Of a stretch of DNA of 64,000 nt, positions 25,826-34,296 are shown one piece after another; position 1 is the first letter of the stretch; each line of letters starts with the position of its first letter. The notes beneath the pieces are model-generated. The model saw nothing but the letters and a program-made list of their open reading frames with translations. It did no database searches and had not been told where the DNA came from. Made by a program: the position numbers and the translations under genes. The stretch is from Bacteroidota bacterium (GTDB lineage Bacteria > Bacteroidota > Bacteroidia > Chitinophagales > Chitinophagaceae), in assembly GCA_947476825.1 (NCBI GenBank), contig CANJRV010000003.1:1-64000 (forward strand). The letters are read 5' to 3'.

Positions 25826-27520
25826 ATGAAAAAAATATTTCTGCTTGTCGCCCTTTCGATTGTTGCTATCCACTCTCATGCACAATCTGGTTTTATGAAA
25901 AGGAATGCAGATGATGCTTTTCTCATTGATAGATTAGACGTGCTTAGTGGTCGACTTTCCGATTCTTTATATACTACTTTACAAGGAATGCCGCGGAAAG
26001 ATGTTGTGCAGTTCGTAGAAAAATATTTAAGTACACATGAGTATACTTTAAGCGAAAATGAAAAGTATGATTTAAAACTTATCCTTTCCAAAAATGGAGA
26101 ATGGACTATCAGTGGAGAAGGCGCTATTAACGCTAAAAAGCCCATCAGAGGTCAATTGTATGAAAAGAAACCAGACATGCTTAATATCCATAAAGATGAG
26201 TTTGACCTTATTATTAATCCAATTATTTATTATCAACAAACAGCAGAGAAGGGGAATTTAAAAGAAATATTATTTGTGAATACGAAAGGTATAGAAGTAC
26301 GTGGCAATATTGGAAAACGAATTGGTTTTTATTCTACCTTCACGGATAATCAAGAACGTGGACCTTTGAATCACCAGAATTATGTAGCACATTATAGTGC
26401 AGTTCCAGGTGGACCAACGTATTACAAAGATTTTAAAATTGGCAAACCAGGTATTGCGCAAGATTATTTAAACGCAACTGGTTATGTAGATTTGAATGTA
26501 TACAAAAATAAAATCACAGCCGCTTATGGTCAAGATCATTTTCAAATTGGTGATGGCTATCGAAGTTTATTCTTAAGTGATTTTGGCAGCAATTATACCT
26601 TTTTCAAATTGAATACTAGGTTTTGGAAATTCAATTACCAAAATTTATACATGGAACTTACGCCACAATTTAAACGTGGTGGAGACAAATTATTAAGTAA
26701 GAAATATGCGACTATGCATCACTTGAGTATCAATGTGACTAAAAAATTAAATGTTGGTGTTTTTGAAAGCATCACATTTGGACGACAAAATTTTTATGAT
26801 TTCTCCTACATGAATCCTGTTATTTTCTTACGAAGTATGGAGCAAAAAAATGGTAGTCCCGATAATGCCATGTTGGGTTTAAATTTTAAGGCAAGCACCC
26901 CTTTTCATTCTGTAGTTTACGGACAAGTAATATTAGATGAATTTAAACTAGCAGAAATAAAAGCACGCAATGGTTGGTGGGGAAATAAGTACGGTATTCA
27001 ATTAGGATGTAAGATTGCGGATCCATTCCGTATTAAAAATTTATTGGTTCAAGGAGAGATTAATATGGTAAGACCATTCACCTATACCTTCCGTGATTCG
27101 GTTGCCAATTACACGCATTATAATCAAGTGCTTGCTCATCCTTATGAAGCTAATTTTATTGAAGCGAACTTCATTGTGAGTTACAAACCATTCAAGAAAA
27201 CATATATCACTTTCAAAACCTTCTATAATCGTCATGGTAGAGATTCGGTAAATGCACCAAAAACCTACGGCGGTAATATTTTCACTTCGTATTCTAATCT
27301 AAAATCGAAATATGGCAATAGCCTATTACAAGGTTATGTTTCGAAGGTTATGTATGGCAATTTAAATTTGTCTTATGAATTAAGAAATAGTTTATTCTTA
27401 GATTTGGGATTGACGTATAGATCAGAAAGCTCAACATCCAAATCTAATCCTACCTTCAACAGTACACAAGTGTATACAGGTCTTCGTTTGAATGCGCTTC
27501 GTAGACAATATGATTATTAG
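25826..27520 (+). CDS. Large outer-membrane barrel protein, Wzi/RemB-like
   Basis: A 564-residue secreted protein. Residues 1-19 are a signal peptide (AIHSHAQ). Residues about 30-120 form a small helical or mixed domain, and the rest is barrel-like, with motifs FYSTFTDNQERG, GQDHFQIGDGYRS, the block GSPDNAMLGLNF, LDEFKL, NGWWGNKYGIQLG and VRPFTYT. This pattern resembles Bacteroidota proteins labelled capsule assembly Wzi-like or gliding-motility RemB-like; I recall the similarity but cannot verify it. Wzi-type barrels anchor surface polysaccharide, so a link to the glycan genes farther right is possible but not shown. Confidence 0.6.
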   Translation: MKKIFLLVALSIVAIHSHAQSGFMKRNADDAFLIDRLDVLSGRLSDSLYTTLQGMPRKDVVQFVEKYLSTHEYTLSENEKYDLKLILSKNGEWTISGEGAINAKKPIRGQLYEKKPDMLNIHKDEFDLIINPIIYYQQTAEKGNLKEILFVNTKGIEVRGNIGKRIGFYSTFTDNQERGPLNHQNYVAHYSAVPGGPTYYKDFKIGKPGIAQDYLNATGYVDLNVYKNKITAAYGQDHFQIGDGYRSLFLSDFGSNYTFFKLNTRFWKFNYQNLYMELTPQFKRGGDKLLSKKYATMHHLSINVTKKLNVGVFESITFGRQNFYDFSYMNPVIFLRSMEQKNGSPDNAMLGLNFKASTPFHSVVYGQVILDEFKLAEIKARNGWWGNKYGIQLGCKIADPFRIKNLLVQGEINMVRPFTYTFRDSVANYTHYNQVLAHPYEANFIEANFIVSYKPFKKTYITFKTFYNRHGRDSVNAPKTYGGNIFTSYSNLKSKYGNSLLQGYVSKVMYGNLNLSYELRNSLFLDLGLTYRSESSTSKSNPTFNSTQVYTGLRLNALRRQYDY

Positions 27521-27819
27521 AAAGAGGAATAAAAAAGTACACAACATTGCTCTATTGAATGGTGTCATCAACTAGCAACTTAAAATTTCGTTTGAGTAGA
27601 CCAACAGATAGAAAACAATTTATCTCAATAAGCCATAAGAATATTTTGCTGCCTAGCATAAAAAATGTTTCGTTCATCCTAAGTTTTCATGCTAGACATT
27701 TCATGCCATCGAAAACGTTTTCACAGTTTGTGTCAAACGAGGAATTCGAAGGTACAATGTTTCATCTTTATTCTAAATCTCAATAGAAAGAAAATGATGA
27801 GGATAGCAGAATGCCCCGC
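27521..27819. other. Intergenic stretch, no gene supported
   Basis: About 300 bases between the barrel gene and the accessory island. A 75-codon plus-strand frame (27559-27786) is open, but its composition is not protein-like and it has no motif or promoter. Nothing else was recognised. Confidence 0.5.
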
Positions 27820-27850
27820 TTGAGCTAAACTGTGTGTTAGCGGTTCGGTT
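27820..27850. repeat. Cassette-end-like site 1 (TTGAGCT ... GTTAGCGGT)
   Basis: TTGAGCT followed by an imperfect inverted pair, GCTAAAC (27824-27830) and GTTAGC (27836-27841), then GGT. The same order TTGAGCT...GTTAGnGGT recurs at 28518-28550 on the other side of the Rossmann gene, so that gene is bracketed by direct copies. An attC-like role is possible, but the integron consensus is not fully met. Confidence 0.3.
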
Positions 27851-27861
27851 TTCCTTGTATT

Positions 27862-28494
27862 CTATTTTTCAGATATAGCAATGTACTTTTTTAATTCTGT
27901 TTGCTTTTCTGCTTGTTTTATTAAAAAGTCTGCTACGTCAGCTCTATTAATTCCGCCTATATTAATTCCTTTGAATAATTTATTTTCAATACGGTATTTC
28001 TCTGTCAATTCCTTGTCTAATAGCCTTCCTGGTCTCACAACTGTCCAATTCAGATCGGAATTAGTTATAATTTCTTCCATTTTAGTTTTGTCAGCATAAA
28101 CGTCTTTTAAAAAGTATTTTAAAAACATCTTTACAAGCCAAGAAACATAATTTTTACTTTCTCCAGCTCCAAATCCTGTAACAAAAATAAATGGAATATC
28201 TATTTTATGCTCCCTGTGTATTTCCACAATTAATTTTGCAAAATCTGAAAAAAGGGTAGTCGATTTCATATTCTTCCCAGTCCCCAATGTTATAATTAGA
28301 GCATCTGCGTTTTGGATTGCATTTAATACGTCAGCTTTGTTAGTCGCATCACCAAGTATCATTTTTATCGATTTTTTCTCTTGTATTTCAATTTCAGATC
28401 GAGAAATGGTCGTAATCGAATGATTTCTATTTAATCCTCTTTTTACTGTTTCTAGTCCAATTCCAGCCGAGGCTCCTATAATTGTTATATTCAT
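27862..28494 (-). CDS. NAD(P)-binding Rossmann protein (NmrA/atypical SDR-like)
   Basis: A 210-residue cytoplasmic protein. The dinucleotide site is ITIIGASAGIG (Gly7, Gly11, Gly13), followed by an acidic GDATN turn, ADALIITLGTGKN, FIFVTGFGAGES and NWTVVRPGRLLD, as in atypical short-chain dehydrogenases that bind NAD(P)H without classical catalysis. A YxxxK catalytic pair is not evident. It sits in a small accessory island next to a broken toxin gene and is flanked by short repeats. Just before its ATG the promoter region holds a 13-bp direct repeat (28493-28505 and 28509-28521, 16-bp period). Substrate unknown. Confidence 0.75.
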   Translation of the reverse strand: MNITIIGASAGIGLETVKRGLNRNHSITTISRSEIEIQEKKSIKMILGDATNKADVLNAIQNADALIITLGTGKNMKSTTLFSDFAKLIVEIHREHKIDIPFIFVTGFGAGESKNYVSWLVKMFLKYFLKDVYADKTKMEEIITNSDLNWTVVRPGRLLDKELTEKYRIENKLFKGINIGGINRADVADFLIKQAEKQTELKKYIAISEK

Positions 28495-28517
28495 TTTGGT
28501 TTTGATCGATTTTGGTT

Positions 28518-28550
28518 TTGAGCTGACCGCTAACTTAGTTGTTAGAGGTG
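28518..28550. repeat. Cassette-end-like site 2 (TTGAGCT ... GTTAGAGGT)
   Basis: TTGAGCT, then CTAAC (28530-28534) and GTTAG (28541-28545) as an inverted pair around a 6-nt loop, then AGGT. It overlaps the stop codon of the PIN gene and mirrors site 1 in order and orientation. Confidence 0.3.
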
Positions 28551-28960
28551 GTTTATTTCATTTAAGTAATCTGTTATGTTAAGTATTCTTGTTTCTTCAA
28601 TCTTATCAAGTACAAGTAAATCGTTATCATTGGTGATTAGATAATTGGCCTTTGAATCTATAGCTAGGGATAAAAGAAAGCTGTCATTTGGATCTCGACA
28701 TATTTCTACAGAAGTTGTGACTGTAAAAACCTCTGAATAATTCTCAAGGAGTCTCATAAAATCTATCACGTGTTGGAATGGGAAGTACTTTCTGAATTTA
28801 TCTCTTTGTGTAACTGAAATAACTCATTGATGGATTCATTGCTGAATAATAATATTAGACCTTCATACAGAAAGTAATTTTCTATAAAATTCTGTTTTCG
28901 ATTAATTAAAAAGTTTATCCAAATATTGGTATCTACAATTACCTTATTTCCTGCTTTCAT
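28542..28960 (-). pseudogene. PIN-domain toxin gene split by a frameshift
   Basis: The 5' part (28960 down to 28766) encodes the PIN start with VIVDTNIWINFLI, where the Asp is the first metal ligand, then drifts to a false stop. The 3' part, in another frame, reads RDKFRKYFPFQHVIDFMRLL and then CRDPNDSFLLSLAIDSKANY and LITNDNDLLVLD, the rest of the PIN core with its acidic residues. Adding one base near 28814 (TAACTG to TAACCTG on the plus strand) gives a continuous QVTQRDKF reading and one protein of about 139 residues. PIN toxins of this type cut RNA. The gene start overlaps the antitoxin gene by 17 bp. A real mutation or a sequencing error are both possible. Confidence 0.8.
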
Positions 28961-29165
28961 AACGTTCTGCCCTGACTTTCTTGACTTCTTCAGTTATTTC
29001 TTCCATATTAGGTATTTCACCTTCAGCTTTTTTTCGGAAGCCTTCAACGATTTCAAGAAATTTTTTGTTTGTCTTCTCTTTGATGGAAATCAAATTCAAA
29101 TCAGCAAGATCATTAATGAGCTTTTCCGCTTTTGGGTTCAATATTTCAATTTCTAGGATATTCAT
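28944..29165 (-). CDS. Antitoxin of a PIN-type toxin-antitoxin pair
   Basis: A 73-residue charged, mostly helical protein (MNILEIEILNPKAEKLINDL at the start, then a Lys/Glu-rich tail with IPNMEEITEEVKKVRAERY). It resembles the short proteins that precede PIN-family toxins in Bacteroidota, with an N-terminal DNA-binding or dimer part and a C-terminal toxin-binding tail. Its stop overlaps the start of the PIN gene by 17 bp, which is typical translational coupling. The antitoxin is intact while the toxin frame is broken. Confidence 0.7.
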   Translation of the reverse strand: MNILEIEILNPKAEKLINDLADLNLISIKEKTNKKFLEIVEGFRKKAEGEIPNMEEITEEVKKVRAERYESRK

Positions 29166-29240
29166 TTTGCTAAGATAACAAATAATAATTCGATCTATGA
29201 TTTTCTACGAAGAGAATTGGATAAGAAAATAAAATGCATA

Positions 29241-29570
29241 TTACTGTACTTGTTCTGTGAGCTCTGCTATGTTTATTCCCGAATGGCTTTCATCATAAAC
29301 GCATTCGCCATTTCTAATTAATAGCAATTGAGGCGATTCATGATGTACCTGAAAACGTTCCGCAATCAAATGCGAGATGTTTCGGAATTTTAATAAATCC
29401 AAATAATAAAAATCTACAGAATCTGGTGCTGGCCCACGTTCTATGCGTGCAAGCGCAACACTACTAATTGAACATCGTGTACTGTGTTTGAAAATAACGA
29501 TAGGCTTTGTGTGACTAGCAAGAGTGATATCATCCAATTGCTTTTCTTCAACCAAGGGCAACCAAGTCAT
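29241..29570 (-). CDS. ytxJ: Bacillithiol-system monothiol bacilliredoxin-like protein YtxJ
   Basis: A 109-residue thioredoxin-fold protein of the YtxJ (DUF2847) family. The active site reads VIFKHSTRCSISS with a single Cys33, followed by FYYLDLLKFRNIS and a cis-Pro region, HHESPQLLLIRNG. YtxJ proteins are linked to bacillithiol redox chemistry as candidate bacilliredoxins, so the organism probably makes bacillithiol. The gene lies 12 bp after a 42-residue lipoprotein gene and shares its divergent promoter. Confidence 0.88.
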   Translation of the reverse strand: MTWLPLVEEKQLDDITLASHTKPIVIFKHSTRCSISSVALARIERGPAPDSVDFYYLDLLKFRNISHLIAERFQVHHESPQLLLIRNGECVYDESHSGINIAELTEQVQ

Positions 29571-29582
29571 ATTGGTTTTTAA

Positions 29583-29711
29583 TTAAAGGCCCAAAAGCTT
29601 TTGAATAGAAATATGTTGCGGACAACCATACTTTTTCTTGGTAGCGCAGGAAGAGAAAACGGTTGCGCAAATAACTGCCACTAGGAATATTTTATAAGTT
29701 TTTCTTTTCAT
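29583..29711 (-). CDS. Tiny lipoprotein upstream of ytxJ
   Basis: A 42-residue product: a basic start (MKRKTYK), a hydrophobic run and a lipobox FSSC, giving lipidated Cys22, then the mature peptide CATKKKYGCPQHISIQKLLG (residues 22-41). The mature part is only 21 residues and includes a second Cys in GCP. Small lipoproteins with CATKKK and GCP are frequent in this phylum but have no known role. The start lies 31 nt after a TACATTTG box and the stop 12 bp before ytxJ, so both genes share one transcript. Confidence 0.7.
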   Translation of the reverse strand: MKRKTYKIFLVAVICATVFSSCATKKKYGCPQHISIQKLLGL

Positions 29712-29734
29712 TCTTTTAATTATTTATTAGATTA

Positions 29735-29742
29735 TACCTTTG
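29735..29742 (+). promoter_or_regulatory. TAnnTTTG -7 box of the saccharopine dehydrogenase-like gene
   Basis: TACCTTTG on the plus strand, 33 nt before ATG 29776. It abuts the oppositely oriented box at 29743-29750. Confidence 0.6.
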
Positions 29743-29750
29743 CAAATGTA
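29743..29750 (-). promoter_or_regulatory. TAnnTTTG -7 box of the lipoprotein-ytxJ operon
   Basis: TACATTTG on the minus strand, 31 nt before ATG 29711. It shares a border with the plus-strand box, so the two promoters overlap and should compete. Confidence 0.6.
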
Positions 29751-29775
29751 CATTTTTTAATAAAAAAAACTATTA

Positions 29776-31098
29776 ATGACCAATATATTAGTTTTCGGGG
29801 CTGGCAAATCATCCGCATATCTGATCAAGTATTTGTTAGAACAGGCCACAAAATATTTTTGGCAAGTAACTGTGGCGGATGCAGATATTAATTTAGCATT
29901 GAAACGTGTGGGTGATCATAATTTTGGAACGGCGTCTCAACTCAATATTCATGAAGAAGCTATTAGACGAAGAATGATTAGCAATGCGAGTATTGTTATT
30001 TCCTTATTACCACCCGACTTACATATCGTTGTTGCAAAGGATTGTATTTTACTCAAGAAACATTTAATTACTGCTTCTTATGTGTCACCCGAAATAAGAG
30101 TACTGCATGAAGAAGCAAGAGATGCTGGACTCATTTTCATGAATGAAATAGGTTTGGATCCTGGCATTGATCATATGAGTGCCATGAAAATAATTGATGA
30201 AGTAGAAAGATTAGGTGGTGATATCTATTCCTTTAAATCTTATTGTGGTGGATTGGTGGCACCGGCCTGCGATACAAATCCTTGGCATTATAAAATATCT
30301 TGGAACCCGAGAAATATTGTGCTTGCTGGTAAATCAGGTGCACACTTTCTTCGGGATGGTATAGAAAAAACAATAGACTATTCTGCCTTATTCCATGAAA
30401 TAGAAAAAGTAAAAGTTCCCGATTTTGGTTATTTATCTGCTTATGCAAATAGAGATAGTTTAGGCTACCAAAATTTATATGGATTGCAACATGTGAAAAC
30501 CATGCTACGAGCCACCTTTAGATATGAAGCATTTTGTGTAGGATGGGATAGTATTGTGCAACTTGGATTAACCAATGAAACTGACCAGCACCAAGCGTAT
30601 GTGATGACGTATAAAGATTGGTTCATGGCGGTGACTGCAAACATTAAAGGTTCAACACCGAAGGAACGTATTGAGCATGTCGCTAAAGATTCTAAACAAT
30701 CTCTGGAGTTATTAGAGTGGTTAGGCATTTATGAGAATGAAAAAATCAATCTGCCTTCGCCTTCGTCTAGCGCCGATATTTTATTAAAACGCATCGACGA
30801 AAAGTGGGCTATGTTACCCAATGATAGAGATATGATAGTGATGCACCATGAGTTTGAATATGGTCGTAAAAATATTGATGCAAAATTGTCGAGCACCCTT
30901 ATTGTAGAAGGTGAAGACAAAACCTATACCGCCATGGCAAAGACGGTTGGTTTACCAATGGCAATTTTTGCAAAAAATTTATTGACTGGCAAAGTCAAAA
31001 ATCAATATGGCGTCATGATACCGATCTCAAAACATATTTACAAGCCTATTCTGAAGGAACTGAGCACTTATGGTATAGAGTTTACGGAATTGGTGTAG
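29776..31098 (+). CDS. Saccharopine dehydrogenase-family enzyme
   Basis: A 440-residue cytoplasmic oxidoreductase. The N-terminal Rossmann part begins ILVFGAGKSSAYLIKYL, with Ser13 in place of the third Gly, then VADADINLA, a SIVISLLPPDLH strand and the family core NEIGLDPGIDHMSAMKIID, SYCGGLVAP and NPWHYKISWNPRNIVLAG. This matches the lysine-branch saccharopine dehydrogenase (glutamate- or lysine-forming) family, which splits or forms saccharopine. Length is normal. The gene stands alone; a lysine-catabolism partner is not nearby, so the direction of reaction in the cell is inferred only from family. Confidence 0.82.
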   Translation: MTNILVFGAGKSSAYLIKYLLEQATKYFWQVTVADADINLALKRVGDHNFGTASQLNIHEEAIRRRMISNASIVISLLPPDLHIVVAKDCILLKKHLITASYVSPEIRVLHEEARDAGLIFMNEIGLDPGIDHMSAMKIIDEVERLGGDIYSFKSYCGGLVAPACDTNPWHYKISWNPRNIVLAGKSGAHFLRDGIEKTIDYSALFHEIEKVKVPDFGYLSAYANRDSLGYQNLYGLQHVKTMLRATFRYEAFCVGWDSIVQLGLTNETDQHQAYVMTYKDWFMAVTANIKGSTPKERIEHVAKDSKQSLELLEWLGIYENEKINLPSPSSSADILLKRIDEKWAMLPNDRDMIVMHHEFEYGRKNIDAKLSSTLIVEGEDKTYTAMAKTVGLPMAIFAKNLLTGKVKNQYGVMIPISKHIYKPILKELSTYGIEFTELV

Positions 31099-31201
31099 GG
31101 GGAATTGAGAAGCATTCGATTGAAGAATTGGTTAGGGTGATGAATAAAAATGAGACTGTAGTTTGAGGATTGGCAACAATCATTTATTATTTGCACTAAG
31201 G

Positions 31202-31209
31202 TAGATTTG
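31202..31209 (+). promoter_or_regulatory. TAnnTTTG -7 box of the repeat-rich T9SS gene
   Basis: TAGATTTG, 38 nt before ATG 31248. Confidence 0.45.
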
Positions 31210-31247
31210 TAAGAAAAGTAATTATTTAATTTCGAAAAAGAATCAAC

Positions 31248-34200
31248 ATGAAAAAAACAATCTTCTTTTTAATTCTTACTCTTTGTTGTATCAAAAACAC
31301 GATGGCACAAATATATACTGGCTCGCCAGCCATTGGTATACGGATTGATACGCTAAATTTCACTACGCCAACCCCTATCAATAATGGACCTAGTTTAATT
31401 ACTAATTTTTATCTAGACTGTGATAGCATACCCAATATGAAAATATATGATAACTATTACAATTATTATTCACCTTCCTTTCACCTTTATAGGGGTTCGA
31501 ATTTAAGTTTTCTTGATACTAATTTACAATGTGGATTTGTTGTATTTAATCAGTCTCTACCTCCAGTAAATTTCCTACGAACAGATAGCTTAAATGCTGG
31601 CTATTTATTAAATAATAATTCTCTAATTAATTGGATAACACCAAATCAATTAGTAATCGCTAGTCATTACATTTCATCAGTTTCTAATTTAGACTATACA
31701 ACAGGTTTTGTTAACAAATATATTCCTATCAGAAAAAAATATGGGACAGAGTATTTATATGGTTGGATATATTTAACTTCTGACTTCAGTTCGAATTCCA
31801 TTTATAGTAGCACTACCATTCATCAAATTACCAAATTCCCGAAATTAAAAGTTATCCATGACACCTTAGCTTGTATCTCAACCTATACCTTCTTAGATGG
31901 ATTTACAATGAATAATGTTTTTCAAGATACTGTTTATGATTTTGCACTGCCGTCGAGTATAACAAATTGCGATAGTTTAGTAAGGACAAGATTGCATGCT
32001 AATTTTCAAAATTATGCTAATAATTATGATACAGTCTGTTTTGGAACAGCCTATACATTTTTAGATGGCATTAATCAGGTAGTAACAACAAATCCAACTA
32101 TTCATTTTAATAAATTTACTGCACAAAATGGATGTGATAGTATAATTAAAACCATCTTATATGTTCGTGCAAAAGATAGTAGTGATACAACGATTTACCT
32201 ACACTGTTTATCTAATTATACCTATCCCGATTTGATAAGCGAACAAAATATTTTATTTGATACATTTCATGTAAGTCATTTTATAAACCAATTTGGCTGT
32301 GACAGTTTAATTACCACCAACCTTATTGTAACCTACGATACAACAATTGAAGTAGTTAATATATGCAAAGGAAGTAGTTATACATTTCTTGATGCAACAG
32401 TCGTAAGTAATATCCAAACAAATATTTTTCATGTGAATCATTTTGTTTCTATGTTCGGTTGTGATAGTTTAATAATAACTAATCTTCATGTGAAGCCAAC
32501 TTTTAGCCAAAACGAAACCATAAATTTATGTAGTGGAAGTAACTATACTTTTCATGATGGAGTAGTTTTAAATAATATCATTGCAGACACCTTTCATACA
32601 AGCCATTTGATTTCGTCATTCGGTTGCGATAGTGTAATTACAACTAATCTTCAAGTGAATCCAACTTATAATCAAAATGAAAGTAGTAGTATATGTAGTG
32701 GAAGTAATTATACTTTTCATGATGGAGTAGTTTTAAATAATATAATTGCAGACACCTTTCATACAAGCCATTTGCTTTCCTCATTCAGCTGCGATAGTGC
32801 AATTACAACTTATCTTCAAGTGAATCCAACTTACAATCAAAATGAAAGTAGTAGTATATGTAGTGGAAGTAATTATACTTTTCATGATGGAGTAGTTTTA
32901 AATAATATCATTGCAGACACCTTTCATACAAGCCATTTGATTTCTTCATTCGGTTGCGATAGTATGATTACAACTTATCTTCATGTTAATCCAACTTTTA
33001 GCCAAACAGAAAGTACTAGCTTGTGTAAAGGAAGTAATTATACTTTCCTTGATGGTGTAATATTTTCCAATATTCTTTCTGACACATCACACGTAAGCCA
33101 TTTAGTTTCGACATTTGGTTGTGATAGCACGATGACAACTAATCTTCATATTCAACCAACCTACAACCAAATAGAAAATATTAATTTATGTTTTGGCAAT
33201 AATTATACTTTCTATGATGGTGTTATTTTTTCAAACATTGTGTCAGACACATCACACGTAAGCCATTTAGTTTCGACATTTGGTTGTGATAGCACGATTA
33301 CAACTAATCTTCATATCAACCCAATATACAACCAAACAGAAAATATTAATTTATGCAGTGGTAATAATTACACTTTTTATGATGGAATCGTTTTTTCAAA
33401 TATCATGGCAGATACTTCACACGCTAGCCACTTAGTTTCTGTGTCAGGTTGTGATAGCACGATGACAACTAATCTTCATATCAACCCAGCATTCAATCAA
33501 ACTGAAAATATTAATTTATGCGTTGGCAATAATTATACTTTCCATGATGGAATTATATTTTCAAATATTATTTCAGATACTTCACACGTAAGCCATTTAG
33601 TTTCGATATCAGGTTGTGATAGTATTATTACAACTCATCTTCATATTCAACCAACCTATAACCAATCAGAAAATATTAATTTATGCATTGGCAATAATTA
33701 TACTTTCTATGATGGAATCGTTTTTTCAAATATCATGGCAGATACTTCACACGTAAGCCATTTAGTTTCGATATCAGGTTGTGATAGTATTATTACAACA
33801 ATTTTGACCATAGCAACAATAGATACTAGCGTTACCCAATTTGGAACTCAACTTACATCCAATGCGCAAAACATAAATTATCAATGGTTCGATTGTACTA
33901 ACCAATTCATTTTAATTGGTGATACAAACCAAATTTATGTAGCTTCCCAAAATGGGACTTACGCAGTTATTTTGAACAATGGTTCGTGCATTGATACTTC
34001 TTCTTGTTATCCAGTAAACAGCGTTTCTGTAAACGATTTTACCAAAGAAAATCAAATTCTGATTTACCCTAATCCAACAAATTCTATACTCAATATAGAA
34101 ATTAAAAATTTAAATATTAGCCATTCCAATATGGAAGCCACATTATGTAACACGCTTGGAGAGGTTCTTTTAAAAGAAAAAATAAAACCCAATGGCAAGG

Positions 34201-34283
34201 CGCAGTTTAGTGTTTCTACTTTAAGTAGTGGCGTATATTATATCCGATGCGAAGGATATTGTAGGAAGATTATTAAAGAGTAA
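31248..34283 (+). CDS. Repeat-rich T9SS type A surface protein
   Basis: A 1011-residue secreted protein. A signal peptide (to about residue 20, ending KNTMAQ) is followed by a unique N-terminal domain (about 21-200). Then come twelve copies of a CxGxNYTFxDG...HxSHLVSxxGCDSxITT unit: four divergent and eight nearly identical of exactly 55 residues, each with two Cys that could pair. The end is a type A sorting domain (ILIYPNPTNSILNIEI, GEVLLKEK, SGVYYIRCEG). The architecture fits a surface adhesin or filament with a length set by repeat number. The DNA repeats are close enough to recombine, so copy number may vary between strains. Ligand unknown. Confidence 0.85.
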   Translation: MKKTIFFLILTLCCIKNTMAQIYTGSPAIGIRIDTLNFTTPTPINNGPSLITNFYLDCDSIPNMKIYDNYYNYYSPSFHLYRGSNLSFLDTNLQCGFVVFNQSLPPVNFLRTDSLNAGYLLNNNSLINWITPNQLVIASHYISSVSNLDYTTGFVNKYIPIRKKYGTEYLYGWIYLTSDFSSNSIYSSTTIHQITKFPKLKVIHDTLACISTYTFLDGFTMNNVFQDTVYDFALPSSITNCDSLVRTRLHANFQNYANNYDTVCFGTAYTFLDGINQVVTTNPTIHFNKFTAQNGCDSIIKTILYVRAKDSSDTTIYLHCLSNYTYPDLISEQNILFDTFHVSHFINQFGCDSLITTNLIVTYDTTIEVVNICKGSSYTFLDATVVSNIQTNIFHVNHFVSMFGCDSLIITNLHVKPTFSQNETINLCSGSNYTFHDGVVLNNIIADTFHTSHLISSFGCDSVITTNLQVNPTYNQNESSSICSGSNYTFHDGVVLNNIIADTFHTSHLLSSFSCDSAITTYLQVNPTYNQNESSSICSGSNYTFHDGVVLNNIIADTFHTSHLISSFGCDSMITTYLHVNPTFSQTESTSLCKGSNYTFLDGVIFSNILSDTSHVSHLVSTFGCDSTMTTNLHIQPTYNQIENINLCFGNNYTFYDGVIFSNIVSDTSHVSHLVSTFGCDSTITTNLHINPIYNQTENINLCSGNNYTFYDGIVFSNIMADTSHASHLVSVSGCDSTMTTNLHINPAFNQTENINLCVGNNYTFHDGIIFSNIISDTSHVSHLVSISGCDSIITTHLHIQPTYNQSENINLCIGNNYTFYDGIVFSNIMADTSHVSHLVSISGCDSIITTILTIATIDTSVTQFGTQLTSNAQNINYQWFDCTNQFILIGDTNQIYVASQNGTYAVILNNGSCIDTSSCYPVNSVSVNDFTKENQILIYPNPTNSILNIEIKNLNISHSNMEATLCNTLGEVLLKEKIKPNGKAQFSVSTLSSGVYYIRCEGYCRKIIKE
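32493..33812 (+). repeat. Eight tandem 165-bp coding repeats
   Basis: Unit starts fall at 32493, 32658, 32823, 32988 and so on to 33648, always 165 bp apart with no frame break. The second and third units are almost identical in DNA, including third codon positions, and units six and eight share long stretches, which points to recent duplication or gene conversion. Confidence 0.9.
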
Positions 34284-34296
34284 TAGGTTTAATATT

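Noticed and set aside
27559-27786. Plus-strand 75-codon frame in a gap
   Set aside because: No motif, promoter or protein-like composition; surrounding sequence looks non-coding.
32493-33812. Regular 165-bp repeats that could suggest a CRISPR-like array
   Set aside because: They are one continuous reading frame with 55-residue periodicity inside a secreted protein; there are no short identical repeats with unique spacers.
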